This document shows, one piece after another, positions 54,060 through 64,000 of a stretch of DNA of 64,000 bases. The DNA is from Wuchereria bancrofti (Eukaryota; Nematoda; Chromadorea; Rhabditida; Onchocercidae). The DNA lies in contig SSBO01000012.1 of assembly GCA_005281725.1 (NCBI GenBank), positions 5,099,564 to 5,163,563 of the forward strand, written 5' to 3'. Each line of letters starts with the position of its first letter. Position 1 is the first letter of the stretch. Below the pieces are notes generated by a model that was not told where the DNA came from, ran no database searches, and saw only the letters and a program-made list of their open reading frames with translations. Position numbers and translations under genes: made by a program.

Positions 54060-55500
54060 TTTAGCATAAAACAAATCAACATCATAATAGCGCATTATAC
54101 ATATCGCACGGATGCTACACAGTTATAAAACGCTAAACATTACCAGAGAGCTGAAACCGCAACCACACTATAAATGTACAATTGTAAAAAATGATTAACT
54201 GCAATTAAGAGCTGGTGTTGGAGTTAATTGAGACTGAAGATCAAAAAATGTGAAATTGAGAAGAAAGGAGATTTGTTTAAGCATAGATATCTTGTTACAA
54301 TAGCCTATTACATGCATTTAATTGTCATGTATTTTATACAATGTAATGTGTGTAAAGCGAGGTTAATTTATGAACAAAGAGATTCTTGGCTGCTTCTCCT
54401 CGCTTTCCAGCTACATCGTTTGTAACAAAGGGTTATCCGTTTATCAGCTAAAATCCTGTGCACGCGTCGTCCTGTAGCTGTCCTAAGACCACTGTCCCCC
54501 AATTCGTCGATCCGTTGTAACATCCATAAAGAGAAATTGCCCCCTGCTATACCGCTTAAAATGGCTCTTTGTTGAGGTCAAATATCCACATCGTTAAATT
54601 GCATTTTTATTATCTGGTTGCTTGTCAGTTTGACTCCTGTGTTAGCGCCCTCCCTTGGTTCTTAGTTACTGTATTGATACTTTCGGCCTATTTGCCGACA
54701 AACTGAACCGGCATCCAATAATTAACAAGCTCACAGAAAGTAACGAAACACTACAACGGGTTGAATAAAGAGAAATCACAGGTATTAAATGACGTTGAAT
54801 GTAGGTTAACTTTAAACGAGGGTTTGCAGTGATGGTTCCGACTTTATTATCAGAACAAAAAGGTTAGATCCAAATATATCAGAGCACTGACGTAACAAAA
54901 AGAAAAAGAAAGTAATTGAAAGCAACACAGGGAAAAGCCTTTGTGATAGATTTGTACATAACGTAGTCACGGTTTATGTCGTGATTACACAAATATCGAT
55001 AATGGTATTCGTTAGAGAATTCCACAACTTTTATAACAATATGATGATAGCTTAATGAAAAAGAAAACAGCAAAATAAAGCAAAAGTAATGAATCAAATG
55101 ACCTCAAAATAAATGCAAGTTCCACATTTTTCATTTACTGTCAGGAATACATGAAACAAATAGAAAAAAAGACATGCATAATGATGAAAGAGTAAATACC
55201 ATGGTCGTCTGAATCTTAATCAAACACGCAATACAGTAAGGGGAAAGGATGAATAATTCAGAATAATTACTCTCTCATTGATATACAACACTCATATCCT
55301 AGTTTAAAATTATTCATTGTTTTCAGAAATGTTCGTTTCTTTGTATAACTATGGAAGGATGAATGATGAATGACATCCGTTTCCCTTGACCATATTATAG
55401 CACCTCCTGCGGATTTTTAATATCGCGAAACTCTAAAATATTATGTGAGAATTAAAAAATAACGGTAAGAAATATGTTCTATGAACTCTCATACATTGTT
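54060..55500. other. Intergenic, nothing recognisable
   Basis: AT-rich sequence with no supported exon, element or RNA. The open frames at 54228-54425 (+) and 54879-55097 (-) have no support. Confidence 0.45.
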
Positions 55501-55559
55501 TACACGTATCAGTTTCTTATTTAGTTGATCTCATTGTTGTTTCGTCACTAATTGTAAAT

Positions 55560-57500
55560 TAGGTTTGAATCTACGAGGTTAGTAACAACTTTCGCTTAAC
55601 TGACTTCCTTTGGCTCATCAACTAGTAATTAGATTTGCTTGTAAACTAGCCAACAACTCTTTGTTAGGCTGCTTATTCTTTCGGTAGGTCAACTTCTTAT
55701 TGTAAATCATGTACTTTGTTTATGCATATAAAGAGATCACTCATGTTCACAACAGAGTGTGTGTTTTACCAAGAATCAGGAGAGTTCAACTAAGACGCAG
55801 TTCGATCACAAAAAGAAATTTCCACTACTTTTGCCTCAATTCTTTTTTATAAAATTTATTGTACTGTTGCTTCTGTTGATAAAGGAATTATTATATTCTT
55901 GTGTTACTCCACACATTAAGCATCTACATCAAATGAATCTCCCCGAGATCAGTAAACCTCTCCCAAAGTAATAAAGTTCATTTACAAATTGGTGCCACGA
56001 GTCGAGAAATGTCTGCAACTATAATTATAAGCCGACAAAGAAAAAACTGGAAGCTCTTCTCAAAGAAGCCCAAGAAATAGATCTGACGCCGTAGAACCAA
56101 ATGTTGACCAAAGAAGAAACCGGTCAACAGCATGAGGCTCGAAAAAGAAATATTGAGGAAAAATTAATGCTGCATATTGTGTATGTAACAATTTCCAGCA
56201 ACGAAGAAACAAGACAAATACGCCCAAATGGTCGAAGATAAAAGAGGTATTTTAAACTTAATAAGTGAAAATAAAGCAGTCATTATAAACTTAACTATGT
56301 ATATGAATGATTCAGAATGAATAATCCAAATCCAAAACCTTAAACAAGGGGAAATAAAGGAACAACCAATTCAAATAACTATTATCCAACAGTTAACTTA
56401 TCCAATTACCACTGCCTACCTGCAGTGGTAATCCCAAACTGTGGAGAGGATTCTCGGGTAGCTTCGAAGCTGTAGCCCATTTACAAAACACATTAGACAT
56501 CCAAAAACTGATTTACTTTCATGTTTAAAGGGAGATGCCTTGTTGGCCATCAGAGGTTATGATATAATCCCAGAAAATTATGATATGATACGAAAAGTCC
56601 TTATTGAAAAAATTTGAGCAATCACACATCATTAGAAAAGTGCTCTATAATGAGTTTATATTCCGTCAAGAAGAATGATCGAAAATGAAAGGTAACAGTC
56701 GGAGCTACTGAAAGAATACTTTGATAACATTGAAGCAATGGGCGAGAATCTCGAATAATCCAGTGTTGAAGTTACCACTGAAAATAATCTGCCCGCTTGG
56801 ATTCTGGACAGAGTATATCAACAAAAGGTGGAACAAGAAATATGGTCAGGAGCTAAGCTAAGACAATTCTTAGCAAAACTAATTTAAAGAAACAAAAAAA
56901 TTACAAGAAGCCAATCTTTTGACATGAAAGAGTAAAAGGTAACTAAAGGTGAAATTAGTTCACGGACTAATCCACAATATTTTACAGAAGACACTTCGGT
57001 TCTAACTATAACGACACCGCAAACATATACAAAAGTTATCTGAGCACACTTATCTTTCGATGCCAAACCCGTCCAACTCGCACCAATGACATCATAACGT
57101 AAACAGAAAGCGCGGCTTGCAAGGGATTCGGCCAACCGCAAGCACCAGAGCTGAACGAGAAAGCTCATTTATTTGTGGATTTCACGTGGGCTCCTTCGGC
57201 TGTATGATGAGACAGACGAAATTTACCTGGAAGAACTTTTTTCAAAATTTCAAGGAATTATTGAAAAATATTCGACTCAATCCTGGAGGGCGGGAAAGCT
57301 TATAACTTGGTAAACATAAAATAGATGAGATACGTAACATATCCGTTAGCGAAAATATGTAATACACATTTGAAAGGTTCGAAAGCTGAGCGCAAATAAC
57401 ACCAAAGTTCAGACTGAAACTATATTGTGGACAGCTGTGCACAAAGCAGAGGCCGTAGAAGAAGCGAAGGAATTAGTTAAGCCGTACAGCACTGTGTTGC
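55560..57500 (+). mobile_element. BEL/Pao retrotransposon relic: LTR end, primer site and gag
   Basis: The LTR-like part (about 55560-55985) has a TATA-like GCATATAAAGAG and ends in CTCTCCCAAAGTAATAAAG. A primer-binding-like TGGTGCCACGAGTCG follows at about 55991. The gag-like reading begins with KKKLEALLKEAQEIDLTP near 56040. It continues near 56430-56900 through PKLWRGFSGSF, DIQKLIYFHV, GDALLAIRGYD, ENYDMIRKVLIEK, and IWSGAKLRQFLAKL just before 56885, typical of the BEL/Pao gag (DUF1759-type). Many stops and frameshifts break it, and protease and pol are not seen. The LTR left edge is uncertain. The 94-codon minus-strand frame at 56884-57168 is antisense to this relic. Confidence 0.75.
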
Positions 57501-57509
57501 AAGAAGACT

Positions 57510-60500
57510 AAGAAAATAGCAGTAGGTCGTAAAATCAGGTCCTCTTCTTTCTTTTTCCAGTTCTTGAATCTTTCATAGCACCTTTTAACTCTACGAATTT
57601 AGTTCTACATCAGTAAAGTCATGTCACGCTTTGCAATATTTGTAATTCGGCGACCTGATCTTTCCAAAGTTATGGGCATGTCCTGGTGGACTCAGTTTCC
57701 CAACATTCCAATCACTCCTCTTATATTTCCTTTTTATTTATTGGTACTATTTTTGTTTTGTCAATGGAAAAAGGGTTGCTGCCTTCACTGTATGTCTGTT
57801 ATTCCCTTAGAGTACTGAAATGCTTTCCTAACTGAGTTCCTACTTCAATTCGAGGACATCTCACCACGAGGATATTCTTTAACCTTCACTAAACATATAT
57901 ATATATGTAAAATGTTTTCTTATTGCTTACCGCTTTTCTGTAAGGAAGACATGTATTTTAAAACGTTTCCAAGGTCGACTGTCGTTATCAGAAAATATCA
58001 GAGACGTGATATTATTTATAGCTCAACATCCATCCTCAATTGTATCTTTACTTGGTCCGTGGTACTCATTGTACGGTATTCGGTAATCAAATGCGGTTTT
58101 AAAAATTATCAGTATAGAAGGTGGGTTATCGGTGTTTTTTTTGCTGGTCGAAAGTCATCTACTTGTAGATTTTAGGTAAAATGTACACAATTCATGGAAT
58201 GGAGGAATGGAAGGCTTTACTGAGCACACATCTTGTCCTGTTTCAATATGGTCATGACTAAAGGTGTAAGCAGCGCTCATCTCCACCTCTTTTAATCGTT
58301 TTTAATGAAGTACGCTTTTGCATGTGTATTTTCAGGACTTGGGTAGTGTAAAGACGACGGTAGTATAAATATGTGTGACGATATTCTCTATTACACAAAA
58401 ACCCACCAGTACACTAATAGGAATTATTCAGTACAATTTTCAACACATATGTCACTATCAAAACATGTTTTTTTTTTTCTTTCTTACCAATTTTATTTCT
58501 GGTTATAACATGGAAAGCAGTAAATGTCGTCTGTTGTGAGATGCAGTCCGGTCATTAAAAGTCGATGGAAGCGTACTAAGATGTTTTCATCCGTTCATTT
58601 GCAGTTAACCTGAGCACTTCATTTTTTCCATTATCCGCTTCTCTATTCTTCCCGTCTCACTTAAGAATATGAGATATTGGTACTGTAGGTTTTAGTTCTA
58701 AATTCCGATCATATTTTACCTTATTTTGAACTAGTTGATGCAACTATTTCGATTGCAATAATCATCTGCAAAAGAGAAGAGGGAGAGTAGGTTGTCTGAA
58801 TTAGGATGATGTTAACAGAATTATCGTGTAAATGCGGACGCTATACTTTGTAACGATTAAATTATTGAACTGCACTGTCTTGGAAAGAAATAGTGAATCC
58901 ATTAGTAAGATTTTATTAGTAAAAAACTAACATTGTGCATGAGCGTATCTGAATAACGTGCCACAAAATGAAACGAGACCAAATGTAAAATGACCGTGCT
59001 TGCTCATCTATTTGTATTTTTGTTCTTGCCGACAATTCATTGATTCTAATAGTTCACAATCTTGATCTTCCTCAGAATGCATTAAATTGAATTCGATGTA
59101 AATTCGATGTAAATCAGTTTTCAGTATCTTTTCTGAACTGTTGAAAACAGCGGACAGCAACATAGAGGGATTTACTGGAGCACTCTAGCATGAAAGAAGT
59201 AATGTAACATAGGACGAATTGTTTACACACCGAATATAAAGACCAAACATAGCGGATGGCGAATGGCCATAGTTATAAAAAGAATATCACCCCTCACGTA
59301 TCGTCTGTTTACGACAGGTTCGAAAACACAGTGTGGACCTCTTCAACTACGTTAATAGTGACGATCAATAGAATGATTACTTTAAACAGGAAAGTACATA
59401 TAGATGAGACTCTATAATCAACAAAGCTTATTCATAACACGGAAAACTAAACCACGGGAATCAATGATGAAAGAAAACAGCGACGATCAGATTAGGAGAA
59501 CGGGAAATACTGCAGATACAGAACTAGGAGCAAGGAAAAGGGACGGAAAAAATAAGAGTTAAAATTTTAACGACCTCGGCACTACAGTTTAGTTTCAACA
59601 AAGCCAGCACACACCACTATGTCCATAGTTATGCTCAAGTCCAATACATGGAGACTCGTAGACAGATACCCAAAAAGACAACTTACTGGACCAAACAAAT
59701 TCACCCTAAATTGTTTTGGGAAAAAAATTAAGTCTCAACCAGAAGAAAGTCTCAACCACATTTACTTAAACAAATATCTGACAAACAGCAAATCCTGACA
59801 CGATATCCTCTTCGGTAGCTCAGGATAACAGAAGACGATGTCAACCAGAGAAACCTGATTCAGGAAACTTCTAACAACTGGGATATGTAAGAAACAATTT
59901 CTTGATGGATTTTTTTTGCGAGGAAAAAACATATTTTTGTTTTCAAAAAACTCTCCCTTAAAACTCAATACCTACTTCAGTGGAGATACTTACGTAAAAA
60001 TTTTATTCCCATGAAAACCAAATTACATTAATGAAAAGAACATATCGTTAAAACACACCAATCATAGAAGAAACTTCTGTCAATACTGGACAATGAAAAG
60101 CAAATCAACAAAAGCTCAATAATACGTGAGCTCAAATGCCCGAGCTGCACGACAAACGAACATGTACGTTAATTTTGAAAACACGTTATGGAAAAGCACC
60201 AGCATTAATAAAAAGAATGACAAAAGAATTTGATATAACATCAAATAACACCATCTAACTTTTATTACCTTTGAAATAATGATCGAGATATCTTGTTCCA
60301 ACTTCACTAAAATGCTGCCACCATGGATATCTCTACTCATTTCCTTCCCAACATATTTTGGTTTTTATGTGAAATAGATATAAGAAAAATATATCTAAGA
60401 AATTTGAGATAGTGTATGCTTTTTGAACCTAACAAGTTGTCAAATCCTTAACGAAATAATGGTCACAGTACATTAGAAAACTCGGAAACTGGAAACGCCG

Positions 60501-61155
60501 CATTGCCTTTCCCCACCTTTTATGCTTCATTTCTATTGAACAAATTCTGCTATTGAGTTCTGAAGAGAGATAGCTAGACTAGAGAAGAAAACTTATCGGT
60601 TTGTCTTATGAGCAACAATATCCTTTTCTGCGCATTATATCGCGACTTCATGGTAGATAAAAATAACTCATCTATGAAATTAACTTAAAGATAATGCATA
60701 CATAAATTTAAAGGAAAATGGATAAACGAGCAAACACAACGCATAGTATAAGAATATTTCGGTAATAACAAATCAAATTTATAATATTCAAAGGATCAAA
60801 CCGAAATCAGTCGACTGAGATAACCATTCTTTGGAAAACATTCGGTAACAACGTACAACCACAAAAATGCACCGCACAGATATTTGGATATTAGAGTTAG
60901 CATTGGTCTTCATAACTAGAACCTAACGAAAACTGCCTTTACGCATAAAGATAACGAACTTACCAAGCAGAAAAAATGCGACTACTTGCAACAGCGTTAC
61001 TGTTAATTCAGACACAGAGTAGTAAGAATGAATTATCATTAATCTGTCTCTAACCAACTCGGAATTTCCTGAAAATATCGTATCTAAAAACACATCTACT
61101 TTCGGCCAGGATTTTTCTACTACTTTTTTACCATGACAGCCCAGTGACGAAAGTA
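57510..61155. other. Intergenic and 3' flank of the PWWP gene, nothing recognisable
   Basis: AT-rich sequence. It includes a short TATATATATA run near 57896. The open frames at 57621-57818, 57912-58175, 59762-59968 and 60116-60340 have no supporting motif or splice pair. The part nearest 61155 should hold the 3' UTR of the minus-strand PWWP gene. Confidence 0.45.
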
Positions 61156-63690
61156 TTAAAGCTCGTCAGAATCATACGCAATAACTAACAGTGGTGAGTC
61201 ACCGCCACTTACAGATCTTTTCGGGTCAAAAGAATCCGTTTCAGGAAAAATAGATGTTTTGTTTGCTGCTCCTAATGTAATTAACGCATCAGAATTGTAA
61301 GTGACAGCTATGACAGAAGTGCTCGATGAAGGAGGCTCGTCGCCATTTGCCCTTGCTGCTGGAATTATGGTTTCTACAATTTCCGTTTTTTCAATCTCTT
61401 GAATTTCCATTTTCGCAGCAACCATCTTCCTAAAATAGATGGTAGTTTAAACAACTACAAATTGTGTCTAAAAAAAAAACACTTCCAACTGTTACATAAA
61501 AAAAAAACCGACATCAACCTTCGTCTGCTGGATGAGCCACTCGACGTCCTTTTCTTACATTTTGCAATTATGTTCACCTCACCAAGATCGATTTTTTCCT
61601 TCACAAGCACTTCGTGAACTTGTGACGACAACTTTTTCTCAAAATAGCCCCTATTTGGGAGACAAGATATGATTGCACTCGCGACGGCCTTGTGGTATTT
61701 GAGATCTGGACGCATGGGATTGAACCTGTACACCATAGTATAAGCGTGGATGCAATCAGTGAAGCAATAAACATGCAATAATTCTACTTTAACACTAAAC
61801 AAGTTTTGAAAGAATGTGTTTTGTTCGTAACCAAAATACGACTTCTGTTTTCTTTTACATAACAAAGTAACCTTTTCACAAACCTTGTGTCATAGGACTC
61901 AACAAATCTTTCGATTCGAGAGAATTCGATGAAAGGAGTATACGTATTATCACCATACCATACAATGGATGCTCCATCCTTTTTATTTTCCTTCACGAAT
62001 TCATGAATTCGACCTGGCCAATATGGAAACATTCCATTCCTCGCCCAAACAATGTCACCAATTCTAAAGCCGTTATTCTCCATCGGTGCTGCTGGGAAGT
62101 TAGGCGCAATCTTAATTTCTGCTGCATGCATCTCTTGAGCACCTTCTCGCTTTTCAAACAAGTGCGAGAAATTTTCTGTTGAAGGCATGTAATTTTTCAT
62201 ACTAATGGATTCATTTCCACGATCAAAGTGCTGCAAAAGAAAACGATAAGCATCAAGCATAATGCCAAAGATGATATGAGAAACTTTTGCACCATTCATG
62301 TAAAACCGTGTAAATCAAATCCCGGAAGTGTACCTTACCTTCATTTCTTTAAACTGCAAAATATTACATAAAAGGTTTATACTGCTAATATTATCAATTT
62401 CATACCATTAATATTACCAATCGGAAATGCAAAGAAAAATTCTTACTGCCGACCACTAATTCATTTAAGAAAATTAAAGCCTACTGGGAAACATATCATA
62501 GTTAACAGGTGTGACACAACTGATGTGCAATCAATAAACAATATATTGACTTCTGCTGAAGAAGCTTAGTCACCAGATTGATGCAACAAATAACTCACAG
62601 TCTTCATTTCTGTTGAAGTAGCTTTAATCATCGGTGGACATCCAGTATCTGAACGTCTTTGTGGAACTGAAGAACGAATTTTAAACACAGCTTTTTCAAT
62701 TGCTGGCGGGTAACGAAGATCAGGTGCTGAACGTACTGAAGTTCGAGTGACGACGTCGGAACTATTTATAGGTGGAGAATACTGCACCTCACACTTTGGT
62801 CGAACAGATGGATTCAATTCATTCCTTTTGACTGGTTTCAGCACAATTTTAATCGGAGGTCGACATGGAACATTACGTTCCATCACATTACTTCCACTTT
62901 CGGTCTTACTTGAAGTAAGACAAACTTTCTCCACTATATCAAGTCCCGTTTTTTTCATTTCTGGGGAATCAAGAGACGGAACAGAGGGGCTAGCAGTAAA
63001 ATGAATAAGTGAACGATCAAGAGAAGGTATAGTAAACGGCTGCTGGCGGAAGGAATCCACGCTTGGTGGACGCGAACGACATCTGAAACAAAACCATTAG
63101 GAACAAAATGTTTAAAGTATGTGAAATAAAACACGTTAAAAACGATAGAAGCATAGAATCCATTTACGGCAACAAATGTCAGATGATCTAAACTATAGTT
63201 TGAGATGCCAAATCCTCTCCACATCTCGAAATGCTGTCCAAATGTATAGCATCTTAATCATTTGAAAACTCACTTCCGTAAAGTGCTGAATAAAACTTCG
63301 GTGGAACAACAACCATTAGAAACGTGGAAACCGCATAAACATACCCGGTTGGTGGACAAATATCGTGTTCATTGGATTGCCGAACGAATGTCATATGTAA
63401 CGAATCACTGACTGGTTTCCTTATCGAATACTCCGACGAAAAAGCCCTTCGAATTTTGTCGCTTTTGAATCGACGAGTGGAGCTACCACTAACATTTCGG
63501 ACATCTTTATTTCTAGCTGGTTCATGATTGTTGTTCGAAAGCGAGTCAACTATTCCACCGGATGCATTATTCCTTATTAGGTCCGAACTAACGCGACGAT
63601 TTTTTATCGTTACCGAAGTCGGCAGCAAGCGGTTCTCAAACAATGTGGAAAAATACAGAAAAAATATTCTAAGCGGCTGTCACAAAACAG
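61156..63690 (-). CDS. PWWP-domain protein (5' end uncertain)
   Basis: Five minus-strand exons join in phase: about 63690-63345, 63082-62599, 62230-61884, 61725-61519 and 61429-61156 (TAA), giving at least 536 residues. The PWWP domain is in the third and fourth exons, roughly residues 312-410. It has FRIGDIVWARNGMFPYWPGR, in which the signature Pro-Trp-Trp-Pro is Pro-Tyr-Trp-Pro. SIVWYGDNTYTPF, RIERFVESYDTRFNP and LKYHKAVASAI follow. Upstream are about 310 residues of Ser/Arg/Pro-rich, probably disordered sequence (RRFKSDKIRRAFSS, IKIVLKPVKRNE). The tail is acidic and Ser-rich, ending AYDSDEL. PWWP domains bind methylated histone H3 Lys36 nucleosomes and DNA, so a nuclear chromatin role is inferred. 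No SET, bromo, PHD or methyltransferase domain is visible. The 5'-most exon lacks a clear ATG: its frame opens after TGACAG at about 63690, so an upstream exon is likely, near or past the window end. Confidence 0.85.
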
Positions 63691-64000
63691 AATAGCGCAT
63701 AAATTTTTTTTTAGCATCAACTATTAATTCAAAAAAGGTACACTTAATGAAAAAATTCTCTCGATAGCATCTTGCGTGATTCAAAAATACTACCAACAAA
63801 TATCTTCACTATCTCAGCACACTAGTCCTCAATACAGTAAAATGTTGATAGGAGGCAGTTGGGACATTTCAGAATGGGCATCTCTTTTTTAAAGTTAAGC
63901 TTCCCAGGGTTTCACTCCTTTTCAAACCATCTACCCTGAAAGTGGTTACCGTAAGGGTAAAGTGCCAATATGAAGAACATCTTTGGACCTTTCACACAAA

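Noticed and set aside
56884..57168. 94-codon minus-strand open frame
   Set aside because: It is antisense to the BEL/Pao gag relic on the plus strand.
1..64000. tRNA or rRNA genes
   Set aside because: No cloverleaf with a TTCRANNC-type arm and CCA-ready acceptor, and no rRNA core sequence, was recognised on either strand. A tRNAscan-SE and Infernal run would be decisive.

Overview
This is AT-rich, intron-bearing eukaryotic DNA. Splice acceptors read TTTTCAG or TTTTGCAG, and the minus strand at 54034-54055 carries a perfect copy of the 22-nt nematode SL1 spliced leader. Several decayed BEL/Pao retrotransposons are also present. Together these point to a nematode nuclear contig, and I infer a spirurid or filarial worm. 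One N at about 20033 suggests a draft assembly. I see no bacterial-type operons, CRISPR array, rRNA or convincing tRNA.

Layout. Bases 1-16286 hold no gene I can support. They contain microsatellites and a few GC-richer islands, and are either intergenic or a long 5' intron of the next gene. Bases 16287-22861 (+) are nine exons of a C2H2 zinc-finger protein whose N-terminus lies further upstream. A complete nine-exon choline/ethanolamine kinase follows at 25606-28433 (-), convergent with the zinc-finger gene. An unrecognised six-exon gene lies at 31386-33590 (+), divergent from the kinase. A complete 13-exon Neuralized-type E3 ubiquitin ligase (two NHR domains and a C-terminal RING) spans 35602-41072 (+).

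Bases 43 to 57.5 kb are gene-poor and filled with transposon debris: an inverted pair of BEL/Pao remnants (43.1-46.0 kb), a separate BEL/Pao reverse-transcriptase fragment (46.4-47.3 kb), an inverted pair of coding-like repeats next to the SL1 copy (53.1-54.1 kb), and a BEL/Pao LTR end plus gag (about 55.6-57.5 kb). The last gene (61156 to about 63690, -) encodes a PWWP-domain, probably chromatin-associated, protein.

The genes do not form a pathway. They are independent loci: transcription, phospholipid synthesis, ubiquitination and chromatin. All gene models were built by hand from splice-site consensus, reading phase and protein similarity. The phases of the zinc-finger, kinase, Neuralized and orphan genes close exactly across every intron. 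That supports the models, but transcripts were not available to confirm them.
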